Shown one piece after another: positions 8,716-19,384 of a stretch of DNA of 64,000 bases. Each line of letters begins with the position of its first letter. The first letter of the stretch is position 1. The DNA lies in NCBI RefSeq assembly GCF_949628215.1, contig NW_027441371.1, positions 186,001-250,000 of the forward strand, in the 5' to 3' direction. The position numbers were made by a program, and so were the translations under genes. A model generated the notes under the pieces. That model made no database searches. It saw nothing but the letters and a program-made list of their open reading frames with translations, and had not been told where the DNA came from. The DNA is from Phalacrocorax aristotelis. Its lineage: Eukaryota; Chordata; Aves; Suliformes; Phalacrocoracidae.

Positions 8716-9840
8716 GTGAGAGAGATCATGGACGCTGCTGGACAGGCGTTAGAACCCGTTGCTCAGGTTGGACGGACCCAGCAGAACCACCGCACCATCT
8801 TAAGTAATGCCTGCTCACGTACTGAGATTTTAGTAGTTGCCCCCGCATCAGCTTTGGCTTTTCCTCGTCGAGCTTGTGTTTTGGCAAGAAGCGTCTTTCG
8901 TTAAGCGTTTGGGTCTAAGGGGTGTCCGTGAGGCTACGTGGTGCCCATCCCCATGAGATTTTGTGACCATCAAGTGATATTCAGCATCCATCTTATGCCC
9001 GTCTCCTGTAACTACTCTGCAGTTTTCGCTTAAGGCTTGATAGCGCAGCGTTAGCTGAGGGCGGCATTTCCCCCGCTGGCCCCTCCACGCCGACGGCGTT
9101 TCCCCTGCCGGCCGCTGTCCGTTCCCTGTAACTGTGACTCTTGTCCCGGCAGAACCTTTGCCAAAGCCACCTTTGTGCTCCACAGCAGTCTGTTTTCTGT
9201 CTCGAGTATGTTTCTTTTTGGTATCCGATACCCCAGAGCTGTGTACCGTTGGCTCAGGTCTCTTCTTGAGCTTCTGCGAGAAGAGAGAGCCTTCATCTGT
9301 TTTAATCCATGTGTCTCCTGGGGTGTTTTTTTGTTGTCCTTTACAATTTAGTTTTGCCCCAGCTACTGAGGTGTTAATTTAGCTGCTTCATACGGTTCCC
9401 GATACGCTTGTGTATTTCCACGTTTCTTTTCGTGTTTTTTGTCCTTTGAGACTGATCTAGTTCTGTTAAGGGACTGAGCGAGAGAGAGCGTTGAGGTGAC
9501 TCCGAATGGTTGATGGCTTTACAATAAATGATTTACTTTATAACCAGAGATATTTTTTGAGAAGGGGTTCTTAAAAGATTTCGTTCTGCTTTGCCATTCC
9601 GCTGGGGTAGATGAGCCCCAGCCTTTTTTCAGGAGGCTCATTCTGCTCCTGGGCTTCTCTGGTACTGTTCCTTGAGTTGGTTGCAGGTTTTGAGCTGTCT
9701 AAGCTCTTTGGGTAGGTGTGTTTTGACATTCAGAGATGGGGAGGTTTCTGGTTGAGGTAAGAGATTAAGGAGCAGTCAAAGTTGAGCAGCAGATATATAT
9801 TAGGAAGTACACTTGTACGAGCTTTTGTTTTCCCTTGGGT
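8716..9840. other. Sparse stretch, unit 1
   Basis: An isolated acceptor-like TTGTCCCGGCAG ends at 9,152 without a good donor. An AATAAA on the + strand near 9,523 (TTTACAATAAATG) could serve as a poly(A) signal. Nothing else convincing. Confidence 0.5.
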
Positions 9841-9841
9841 C

Positions 9842-10105
9842 AGTAAGTTTTTGTTGGGTGTTCAGGGGTAGCAAGATGGTCTAATAGTGTGTTTTGGATT
9901 ATTTGGTTTTGTGGGGGTGTTATGGTTTTGTCGGGGTTTTTTTGTTTGTGGTTTGTTGGGTTTTTTTGTGTGTGGTAGGTTTTTTGTTTGTTTTGTCTTG
10001 TTTTCCAGGAATTTTGACTTGACTGAAGGTAGAACCTTATATTTTTTCCACCAGTTTTGCCTGTGTTGTGCAAGTTGTTGACGTTATCTCTCAATAGGAC
10101 TGATG
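9842..10105 (+). other. T/G-rich tract and exon candidate, unit 1
   Basis: About 165 bp (9,842-10,005) are almost only T and G and end in the acceptor TTGTCTTGTTTTCCAG at 10,008. A donor GATG|GTGAGA begins at 10,106, so 10,009-10,105 (97 nt) is an exon candidate behind an unusually long UG-rich tract. Such RNA is a typical binding substrate for CELF-type or TDP-43-type proteins. The binding is inference. Confidence 0.35.
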
Positions 10106-10870
10106 GTGAGATGCTGCGGTAGGGGTTAGGGTGAGTGTGTTGTACACATCTGTATATGGAGCTCTAGCCTTCCTTCAGAAAGCAGCAGGGACGTAACGCA
10201 TAGTGTGTGTCGGTGTACGGGACTGCTCGTCGCCTTTCCCGATCGCCCGCAGAGTACCACGTTGTCCCGAGAACCTTTGCAGCTTGCGGCAGGTCCCTTG
10301 TAGATTATAAGCATCAGGGCTTCTGTTATTTTGTGGGCCTGTAGAGAGCACGGAGTCTGCGGGAAGCCGGAAGGTGGGAGGTGCTCGCAGAACGCGGGGC
10401 AGAGGTGGGAAGGGCGGCTCCCGAGGAGCGGCTGACAGAGGGGCTTTAGGGGTGCAAATACAGGGCAGGAGCTGTCGGGAAGGAGTGAGGTTCCTTCCCT
10501 GACAGTTCAGGAGGAGAGGAGGGGTTTTTGAAGTCTTGGTACCGGGGAATGGTTGGGAAAGGGGTGTTTAAGTGTTAGCTAATGGTCGTGTTCTGTGTGC
10601 AAGCAGCCTCCGGTAGCCCAGTCTCCTTCCCCGTATGTGTCAGCACGGCCACTCGAGCGTGCTGTCTGCCGAGAGGTTCTCCACGCGGCTGTTCATGGAG
10701 TCGCTCAGGAGTGAGTTACCTACAAAAGGAGAGTGTGTCGCTACACCAGCCACGCCTGTTTGCTTCCCGTATTGCTTTTGGCATTTGCCCTATCGGTGTC
10801 CGCCTGTGCTTGAGTCATCTGACACGAACTGTGATTTTTGTGTGTTGCGTGGTTTGACTTTTTCTTGCAG

Positions 10871-11053
10871 TTTAAGTAACAGGTCGAGGGTTAAGCAGGA
10901 CAGTCGAGCGAGGCGTGACGGCAAAGGCGAGCAGATGGCGTCGTGTGCTGTGACGGGGCGGGCTGTGAGGTCACTCGTCTGGGATTTCTGCCTTTGGGGT
11001 CTCTGTGTTGCCGAACAAGTCGGTCAAAAGGATTTGTTAGTTTGTTTTGCGTG
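10871..11053 (+). other. Predicted exon 10,871-11,053, unit 1
   Basis: The acceptor TTTGACTTTTTCTTGCAG ends at 10,870 and the donor GTG|GTGAGC begins at 11,054. The gap to the next exon candidate is only 61 bp, short for an intron, so the two may be alternatives or one retained-intron exon. Confidence 0.35.
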
Positions 11054-11114
11054 GTGAGCTCTTGCTTTTGGAAAGCAGTGTCCAACATCTGTGTGCCTCT
11101 CCGTATTTCCCCAG

Positions 11115-11221
11115 AAGTGGGCCCGGCATTGAAGGTGACGGTTCCCCAGCCATCGGGGACGGACCGAGAATGCGAGCAGGCACCTGACGTGGCCACTGAC
11201 CCGGGAGGCACGGATTGGGAG
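11115..11221 (+). other. Predicted exon 11,115-11,221, unit 1
   Basis: The acceptor CTCTCCGTATTTCCCCAG ends at 11,114 and the strong donor GAG|GTGAGC begins at 11,222 (107 nt). One frame is fully open with mixed composition. No family is recognisable and no ATG is present in that frame. Confidence 0.45.
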
Positions 11222-11627
11222 GTGAGCGGAGCCGTGTTGGCACGGTAGGGGAAAGGATGAGTCTGGAATGTGGCTGTTGGTGCAGATGCGCGGTAGGGAG
11301 CCGGACACGGAAGGGAGGGGGCGAACAGAGCATCGTGAGAAGGTAGGTCAGCACGTGACAACGGAGGGGTCGTGCAGTGTGAGCACCTATGTGACTAGTT
11401 AATGAAGGGACTCACAAAACTATATGCAAAGCGGGATGTCTGCCCCGAGCTCGTTGGGCAAGGTGAGCGATGAACAGGGAGCCGTAGCAGCTGTTATTTT
11501 TGAGGTGTGGAATTGTTTGTGAGCGGGCGGCCGCTTCCAGGCGCAGGGGTCGCCTTGTCTCTCTGGTTCTCTAGGCACCGTAGGTGGCGGCGGCCACGAC
11601 ATCCAGCCTCATTAGAGCGTGGGGGAG

Positions 11628-11670
11628 CGGAAGTTCACGGCGCTTCCGAGGAGGCTGTTGTTGCGGAAGT
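11628..11670. promoter_or_regulatory. ETS-motif cluster, unit 1
   Basis: Two CGGAAGT cores on the + strand (11,628-11,634 and 11,664-11,670) and one CGCTTCCG in opposite orientation near 11,641, all within about 45 bp of moderately CpG-rich sequence. This density is typical of GABP/ETS-driven housekeeping promoters, but no first-exon donor is obvious nearby. Confidence 0.3.
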
Positions 11671-12699
11671 GGCCGGCGTTGAGTGGTGCGATGCTGAGTG
11701 ATGGCACCGCACGTTTGGAGATGAAGAGTATCCGTGTGACCGCAGCCCCATCCTACGTAGCCTGTGTGGCCTTTTTAAAGGATGGCTTTTGAGCCCCCAG
11801 ATTTGGAAGGGAAGCTGAGGGGCCGATGCGGTCTTTGTGCGGGTGGCCGGTCGGTTGGGGGAAGCGCAGGTGGGGCAGGCAGGGGTTGTAAAATCAGCGG
11901 AGGGTACCGTTCAGAGACCGGACACGTTTGGGCCGAGAGAGGTTGTGGTGTCCTTTCTGCAAAACAGAAGCATCTGCCAGGCAGGGGAGTTCCTGCCTGT
12001 GCTTGTGCTGTTGTGTGGATTTTGTAGTCTGTCTTTGTTCCTTACTGTACTCGGGTCTCGATGTGTCTGTTGTTCTCCGTGCTGAGCAGGCACCTAGGTA
12101 GCAATATTGAGGGTTTTGCAAGCCCTGGCTCATCGGCATAATGGTAACCGAGAGCTTCCTTTCTCGCATTTTAAGTCTACTGCATAGATTTGTCTTGTGT
12201 CTGAAATATTAGACCTTTATAGAAGGTCATCTTTTTGCAGCGGTGATTAAGGCGGCCTCGATACTGCTGCTGAGGAGCAGTCTGAATACGCAGAGCCCTT
12301 TTCTGGGACCTGTTCCCTGCACCTGAACGTTCTGAGGTCTTTAAGAGTGGCTTGTCGCTCGTACGTCGTCCTAGTTGTGGGTATATGGTTTTATTGCAGG
12401 TGATGATGGTAGGTGACTTCTCTGCGGATGCTATAGCTTCTTCCTCGCTGCCGTATAGATCTTCTCGCCCGGTGGCATCTCTGGGCCGGAAGTCCGTCGT
12501 CTCGGTGAGAGTTTTCTTAGGTGCCTCGATCGCGTCGCTTGTAGTATTTGTGAGCGGTGTCGGTCCGTGCATGTCGATGCCTGTGTCAGAGCTGCTCCGC
12601 CTGGGGGTGTAGCAATGGTAGAGCGGAGGAAAGAATAGCAATAAGAGTATATGGTTAATGTTAATATGCGTAGACTGTTTTGGCAACGCCCGTACAACC

Positions 12700-13140
12700 C
12701 TCGTCGGAGCGAGTGGCCGTTGGCAGCGGGCGAGGATGGTAATTTCCGGGGTGTTTTGTGGGTGCCGAGGGGATGACCGTAGCTGCCTGGGAGAGGCAGC
12801 TAGAGTGCTAGCTGAGCAGAGGGCACCTCTCAGCTGTTCAAGCTTGTACGTGCGTGGGGCTTAACATTTGATTGAAGGTATTTCCTTTAATGGCATGCAG
12901 TAGTTGGGCTCTAGATGGTATTCCTACGTGGAAGCAAGACCTGTGGAATGGTTAAGCTGTTGCTGTGCGTCCAGGTGACTTGTTCTATCATGCTGTTCTT
13001 GCAGAGGATGAAGATGGAGCTGTGCAGGGTGATGGAGCAGAGCTGAGTAGAGCACACTAAGGCAGCGGGTCCGTGTGCGGGATTAAAGGGAAGATGCGAC
13101 CGAAGGCTATTTGAGGAGCATTTCAGGCGAGCTGGGTCGC
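12700..13140 (+). repeat. Exon cassette, copy 2 of 3, unit 1
   Basis: Diverged copy of the 338-757 block. The acceptor CATGCTGTTCTTGCAG ends at 13,004 and is good. The position matching the donor reads GCGG|GTCCGT (13,069), so the donor consensus is lost. An 8-bp inverted repeat AGCTGCCT/AGGCAGCT with a 5-nt spacer lies at 12,781-12,801. Copies 2 and 3 share more upstream sequence with each other than with copy 1. Confidence 0.85.
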
Positions 13141-13187
13141 AGTGAGGGGGCGCATGGGGCTGGTGACTTTGTTCTCTTTGCTCTCAG

Positions 13188-13784
13188 GAGCACAGCGCTA
13201 TCCCTAGGGGCTGGCAAGGTTCTAATTGTGGGGCCGGCGCCCATCGGGTGCTTCTTTTTGCGTTACAGTTTAAAGCGTGGATCGCTCTGATGTTTGAGGA
13301 GTTTCTGGGCAGTTGTCGTCTGCGGCGTCGTTCCCAGATGCGTGAACAGCTCTGCTCTGTCGCTGTCTGTTTTCAGGGAGCGTGATTTCTTCCCTGCATC
13401 CTTACGTTCTTAGGTCTTGTAGCTGGGCTTCTTGTGCCTCCTCCCTCTCAGTTTTGAGAGGAACTTCTTGTCACGGGCCCTGACGCTCTTCTAATCATTT
13501 TGGATCTCGTTAGGGCCTCCTTGCATCCCTGTCAGGGTTCTGCAGGTCTTGTTGCTGGACGAGCTCTTCCGTCCAGTTGTCTCTGTGTTTGCCGAGAGCG
13601 TTCTCTCGTCTTGGAGGCGCGCAGTTTGTAGTGTTTCTCATAGCGTTGGTGTGTGCGTTTTGTGAGTTTGGCTCGGAGCCGCCTTGCTGGCCGTGTAGAG
13701 TCGGGTAGGTGGCACAGCGATGAGAGCTTAGGGTTCATCTGTTGCTATGCTAAGGCTGTTGGGGGAAAGGTGGTACCGTCATCT
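13188..13784. other. Acceptor-like site and spacer, unit 1
   Basis: A very good acceptor TTTGTTCTCTTTGCTCTCAG ends at 13,187, but I find no matching donor. The rest shows nothing else. Confidence 0.3.
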
Positions 13785-14290
13785 CGGATGGAGTGGCCCT
13801 CCTCAGCAGGCAAGGACCGTAATCACCGTGACGTTTTGTGGGCTCGGAGGCCGTGACCGTGGCTATCTGGGAGAGGCAGCTAGAGTTCAGCTGAGCAGAT
13901 TACCTCTGCAGGGTGTTCAAGCTTGTACGTGCGTAGGGCTTCATGTTTGATGTCATATGTTTGTTTTTAATGGCAGGTTATAGTCGGTGTTCAGGAACAG
14001 TTAAGGTACTGCTGTGCAACCAAGCGACTTGTTTCGTATTGGTTTTGGAGATGCCGAGGGACGAGTCGTGCAGGGCGACGGAGGGGAACTGAGGGGACCG
14101 ATGTAAGCGGGTGAGTCGGTGCGTGGTGTATATAGAGGGAAGATGTGACCGATGCCTCTATGACTCCATTGCTCCTTGCGTTTGTCTTTTGTTTTGGTTT
14201 TGAAGTAGCGTAGCAATGAGCAAAGGAGGCAAGTCGAGCAAGGCGAGTGGTGATTGGTGGGCTGAAGTAGCAGCTCTTTTCTGAGGTGTT
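13785..14290 (+). repeat. Exon cassette, copy 3 of 3, unit 1
   Basis: Third diverged copy. The exon-equivalent 14,051-14,110 is again 60 nt with a perfect donor GCGG|GTGAGT at 14,111. The acceptor has decayed to TTGGTTTTGGAG (GAG instead of CAG). The pattern of splice-site loss therefore differs in each copy. Confidence 0.85.
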
Positions 14291-14488
14291 GTGTTGCTGG
14301 TGAAGTTATAAGCAACGCGTGTCGTTTGGGTGTTACGGACGGCGGGCGAGGTGCCGTGTTCAGCTGCAAGTGACGTAGGCCGGGTGGGAGGCTGTCGAGG
14401 GAAAGGGGTGCGAGACGGGGATCGGTGCGGGCAGGCTGTGGCATCGGGCAGCATCTCAGGAGGTGCCTTTTCGCTTGGCTTTTTGCAG

Positions 14489-14544
14489 GTGCCGCTGGCA
14501 GGCTCGGAGTGCTGCTGCCGCACGCCTATGAGAGGTCTGAGAAG
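14489..14544 (+). other. Predicted exon 14,489-14,544, unit 1
   Basis: The acceptor TTCGCTTGGCTTTTTGCAG ends at 14,488 and the donor GAAG|GTGAGG begins at 14,545 (56 nt). The donor differs in unit 2. Confidence 0.45.
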
Positions 14545-15519
14545 GTGAGGCAGCGGCCAGCATCTAAGACCAGAGAATGCTGTGGTCCGTCGTCGAGCTC
14601 TTCAGTTTTGTAGGTAACACGTGGGCCGTCTTTGGAACGGCGTATGAGCATTAGAAGTGAGCTGGGTAGTAATGAGGAAGTCACGGGGCGGTGATTTCTC
14701 ACGAGCGTAACGGTAGTTTACTGTGTGTTGATACGTTTGGTGCCACAAGCGATGACGGAAGCGGGGTGTGATGCTGGAATCTGTGCAGAGCAGGTGAGCC
14801 GATGGGCATGTTCGTTTTGATGAGGGGGGTGCTCTGGAAGAGATCTGTGTTGACCTGTGTGATACTTATTGCTGGCTCTGGGTTTTTTCCTTTTTTACAT
14901 GATGAAGAGGCACCTGGCCACTGCAAGAATATCCTGGTTAGCTGGTGTGTTTCTTGTTGTGAAAGGATGCATAATCTGACCCATCTGAAAGCCCCACAGT
15001 GTGACTTTTGTTAGGAAGAGATTTTGAAGAATTGAGATATTTCTTATTCAGTGAGGTTGCATTCTATGAACTTGCCATCAGAGTGCATCTTAGAGACAGT
15101 GTCTTTGTCAGCAGAACTCATCAGCACAAGACTTGCAAAGTATTGCTTTTTTTTAAAGACAAAAAAATCCATGGTCCTTGCGGAGATCCAAGCACAGCAC
15201 ATACTCCAAAGGTTGATGGCATTGGTAGTGCTTGGGTTCTCAGTTGTAACAGTCGAGATACCATAAAATGCGGTTCGCCTGCATGCTTCGGTACAGCCGA
15301 ACGCATTAGCAGGTCTGCCGGTCCTTCTTGGTAGCCCCGTGTATTGCAACACTGGGGATTTGATTTGTGTGGTTTTTTGTTGTGGTATTATTTTTTCCCC
15401 CCCCCAAAAAAGTAAAACTGTATCGGGGATCTCTTCACTCACCGATTCTTCTGTCATAAATGAAAGTTTAAAAAAAAGCTAACATCGTCTGATTTACGAC
15501 GTGACTTGCGCTCTTTCAG
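14545..15519. other. Intron-like stretch, unit 1
   Basis: No reliable feature. 15,044-15,457 carries a 137-codon ATG-initiated frame on the - strand in AT-richer sequence. No domain is recognisable and I do not call it a gene. Confidence 0.4.
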
Positions 15520-15571
15520 CTGTAACTGCCAAGCAGATGTAGGGTACGATTTGTTAGGTGTACTTAAGCAG
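15520..15571 (+). other. Predicted exon 15,520-15,571, unit 1
   Basis: The acceptor ACTTGCGCTCTTTCAG ends at 15,519 and the strong donor CAG|GTAGGT begins at 15,572 (52 nt). Confidence 0.45.
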
Positions 15572-16418
15572 GTAGGTATTTGTGGTAAATATTTAATGAG
15601 GGGCGACTGAATGTTGTGGGGGGGTGTTTCCTGCCGGTATTTTGAGGGAGCGCTCTTAAGTACTTTATTTCAGTCTCGCTTTCGACGCGCGTTTCCCTGG
15701 CAGTTCAGCAGCATCTCTTGGGCGGGGCAGCCGGGCGGACGTCCCTCCCGACTCCGTAACACGCCAAAACCCCCCAGTCACGTTGCTGCTGTGTATTTTG
15801 GAGATAGATAATCTTATGGCGGGCGTGAACGGCTGTGCGAGTTGAATGAACGCAGAAGGAAAATGGAAAGCTTTTAGAGCCTAGACGCTCATATTGGATG
15901 TGCGTAAACACGCGCCCGCCTTCTCAGCACAAAGTGAATTACTGAGATTTATTCTTAATTTTTTACGTTACTCTTTCAAGTTTGACACGCTTCACTTCAG
16001 GCTTCGTGGAGCCAGGCAGCAAGACGTGCGGCGGCAGGGCGAGGGCTGTAGCTGCTGCGGTGGGTCTGTAAGCGGAGGTTCCGGTTCCGGTACAACTTTG
16101 CCCCGCAGCCTCACGGGGTTATCTCCCCGCAGCGGTGCCGTAAGGAAGGGATGAGACGTTTTCCAGCACCAGCCAGAGCGTTCAGTGTTACGCGAAGGAT
16201 CTGTTCAAAATGGTATCGGTTAGTCTTAATACCGTTTTCAAGCGTTCCAATCACTCTAGCTTTTAAAGGATGTGTTGTGTTTTGACGTGACCCGTTTGCC
16301 TGGAATCTTGCTGCGGCTCAATTTCCTTCCTACCCCTTATGCTGACTGAGCTCCTCCATTTTCTTCTGTGCTATTTTCTTAACGTGCTGAAATATAGTTT
16401 GGGATTTCTGTTTTTCAG

Positions 16419-16915
16419 ATGTCGTCTAAGTGTCTCGTGATGCTCAAGAGATGCCTGCCGGTCGTTAAGCGTGGTGAAGGTAAGGGGCCATCCCTCGGCC
16501 TGGAGGCTCCTGGCTCTGTCTCCAGCGGGTGCCCCGCAGGTGCGGCCGCGAGGGCTGCCCGGTGGGGAGAGTCGGGGCCCCCAGGGACCGGGGCTGTTTG
16601 TCACCCCGGGGAGCCCGTCCCAGTGCGGGAACATGTCCGAGCGGAGCCCGAGAGAGACGTGACACCGTCCTCTGGCACGCTCCTGCTCTGCCGTGGGGCA
16701 GCCGCCAGCCTGCGGACAGGGGCTGGGGGGGCTGCAGCTGTTTGGGGGGGCTGCCCCACCTTTTAGATTTTAGCAGAGCTCCCCCTTTTCTGGGGGGTGT
16801 GGGAGGGGTGTGCGTGTACCTTTGTAAATGGCACTATTAAAGTAATGAGCTGCAGGTTGGAGCAGGTTCCCTTGTTTAGTGCCCTTCTTGGGGGTGAATA
16901 AAATTGGGGGAGTCC
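16419..16915 (+). other. Candidate 3'-terminal exon(s) with poly(A) signals, unit 1
   Basis: The strong acceptor GGGATTTCTGTTTTTCAG ends at 16,418. An ATG begins immediately and opens a 115-codon frame to TAG at 16,764-16,766. A donor GAAG|GTAAGG (16,480) and an acceptor CCCCGCAG (ending 16,539) bracket 60 bp. That is a multiple of three, so the frame stays open whether or not it is spliced. ATTAAA near 16,836 and AATAAA at 16,897-16,902 follow, as expected of a last exon. The peptide is basic, Arg/Ala/Gly-rich and unlike any family I know, and its end is frameshifted in unit 2. I read this as a transcript 3' end rather than a proven coding exon. Confidence 0.45.
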
Positions 16916-17049
16916 TGGGGGGGGTGTGACGATGTCATGTGGGGTGCCCCGGTGTCACTGGGGGAGCTGATAATGCGTCAGAGGAACAGGTGAGTGGGGG
17001 CGTCATGTAGGGGTTCCCCCCCAAAAAGGGGGGTTACAGCCCCAAAATG

Positions 17050-17760
17050 CCTGAAAATTCAGGGGGGGCTATTACAAAAACCTCTTATATATATTGACAT
17101 GTGTAATATTAATTTATAGATGCATAAAGGGATTTTGAGATAAGAACTTATCTCTCCTATATTACATAACGGATTTCGGGATACAAAAATTCTGCATCGA
17201 GATGCAGGGTTTTAAAACACAAAAGTAACTCGACCGTCTATATATCTAGATCAAAAAATAAAGGAGTTTAAAGTGAAAAGGATAGATGAAGGAATTCAAA
17301 GCAGAAGAAAGTCTGACTAGAGCGAGCATCTACGCTTAGTGTGTGTTACATAGTCTAAGTAGATGTGTAATCTAAATAGAGGTTATATAGAGTGAAATAA
17401 GCCGAGGTATAACTGTAAGTAGATGTCTAAATAGAGAAGTCGAAAAAGATTGAAGTGTCAAAGGGTAAGTAAGCAGATAGCTAGCCTAAATAGCTGTTTT
17501 ATGTACGTGTTAATATGGAAGTCTAAACAGGTATGTGTAAAGAGATATTCTGTGTAAGTGTAAATAGCCTAAATAGGTGTAAGTGTAAATATAATAGCTA
17601 AGTCTAAACAGATGTTGTATGTAAATGTAAAACAGATAGTATATATAAAATATAGATGTACTCCGTAAGGATGTGTAAGTAGACACATAGTGCAAATGTC
17701 TATGCTATGTAAGGTTTTAAAATGCAAAGAAACCACGTTGATAGAGATGTTTATAGAGAA
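17050..17760. repeat. AT-rich degenerate repeat tract, unit 1
   Basis: About 700 bp, strikingly AT-rich against GC-rich neighbours. From about 17,330 it is made of a loose theme of GTAAGTGTAAATAG and GTCTAAACAGATG recurring every ~25-30 bp. Two short palindromes precede it: GAGATAAGAACTTATCTC (17,137-17,154) and CTGCATCGAGATGCAG (17,192-17,207). Confidence 0.7.
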
Positions 17761-17829
17761 GATTTAAAAATTAGACACACAGCCCACCCCCCAATCAACT
17801 GAAGGCACAAAAGCGCTTTCAAATGCTGC

Positions 17830-19280
17830 CCCTTCCCCGTTCTCCTTCTCCCATCCTGATTTGGGGCCGATTCCCCCAAATGGGGACTTTCCCCTCTGGG
17901 GCTGCGTAGGCAGCCTGGGAGCTGCTGCCAGGGCAGACACACACTCCAAAGCCCCTGAGTCTGGGTCTGCAATGGGGGGTGAAAAACCCCAAACAGGTTT
18001 GGGGGAAAGACAACAATTCGGGGCTCTTGGGAAAGCCCACTCCTGCTGGGTTTGTGCAGTTGGAAAGGAGGGGGGTAAAAAAAGCGGGGGTGGGGGGGCG
18101 GAACCCTGCTAACCATTCTCATGCACAAAAGCAAAAAATCGCCAATTTCAATGTTGTGGAAAGGGTGAAAAAAACCCGGAAGTGAACCGTTTGGAAAAGC
18201 AATCCCAACTTTTACCTTATGGAAAAGCAAAAAAAAAAAAACAAAAACCCCAAACGGACAAAACCAAAGTAACCCGAACAACAACAAAAAAAGCCAAACC
18301 ATCCAACCGGAAATCACCAAAACTAAATAAACCCACCGAAAACCCTAAACTGGGGAAAATTTGGGGTGAAACACCGGCAGTTTGAGGGGCATTGCTGGGG
18401 CTTATCTGGAATGGATTCGCCGGAGCGGGTCAGTTATCTGGAGCGGATCATCTGCTGCAGGTTAGCCCAGGTGAGTTGCCCGTTGTGGATTATCCTGGGG
18501 GGACCCCCTGGTGTCAGTCATCCCCATGCATGTTCCCCGTGGCGTGTCTGCCCAGACATGCCCCTGTCCAGCGGTGTCCGCCTCCTCCCCCGCCCTCCCT
18601 CTGCGTGTGTCTGTGCCCTCCCAAACGCTTTCCCCTGACATGGCCCCCCCGCATGACTCTTTTTTTCCCCGGTGACGTCCTCCCTCTCCCTGGCCTCCTG
18701 TTCTGTGCTCGCTGAAGCCTTATGCTTACGCAGGATGAGCAGAGCAGGGTGCTGGCAGTGCAGAGGCGAGGCGAGGCGCTGCCAAGCCAACGAAGCCCAA
18801 GGCTCAGCAGCGCACAAGTCCTTTGCAGGTCAGCCACTGGCACCTGGTCTGCCTGGCTGCCCCGTGCCCTGACGCACAGCTGCCCCCCTCACCCCAGGCA
18901 GCCTGCCTTCGGAAGGGCAGCTGTGTTCCCCTGATTGATTTTCTTCTTTAACCCTCTAGGACCTGTTGACTTGCTGCTCTCCCTGTCACAGCCCTGATGC
19001 CGCAGGCCTACAGCAACTGATGGGGCTCACTCCGGGGGGGTGGGGGGTGGGAAAGGGGACCTTTCTCCCCAGGTCGTTTGTGCTGCTTCTCCTCCCTAGG
19101 GCGTGGGGTGGGGGTGAGTGGGGCAGGAGGGAGGACGGTAACGGCCACCTGATTTTTAAAGCAGTCGAGACGGAAGGACTAAAATGCTCGAGGCACTTTG
19201 GTGGTGGGCGGTGCGGAGGCAACGACTGACACTGCTGGGGCTGCGGGAGTGGGGAAGGTGCAGAGAAGCATGAGCTCTGC
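17830..19280. repeat. Internal duplicate block, second copy, unit 1
   Basis: 17,830-18,220 and 18,960-19,280 match 760-1,160 and 1,200-1,480. The intervening ~740 bp is unique and includes an A-rich tract and an exon candidate. Short G-quadruplex-capable G runs lie near 18,070-18,095 and 19,034-19,058. The block leads directly into the NRF1-site array. Confidence 0.8.
18734..18828 (+). other. Predicted exon 18,734-18,828, unit 1
   Basis: The acceptor CTTATGCTTACGCAG ends at 18,733 and the donor GCAG|GTCAGC begins at 18,829 (95 nt, moderate donor). A separate strong donor CCAG|GTGAGT sits at 18,471 without a clear acceptor. Confidence 0.3.
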
Positions 19281-19384
19281 GCACGCAGTAACAGTTCCGT
19301 TATCCCGGCGAACGTGACCCAGAGCCGGCGCGGGTCTTGCCCCAGGGAAGAGTCACGGACGTCGTGCCGCTGCCGCCGTGCTGT

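Noticed and set aside
10120..10135. Telomere-like GGGGTTAGGGTGAG
   Set aside because: Only one and a half hexamers; no repeat array.
15044..15457. 137-codon ATG-initiated - strand frame (unit 2: 49,027-49,440)
   Set aside because: Identical in both units, but so is the surrounding DNA. No recognisable family, no promoter or poly(A) signals placed around it on that strand.
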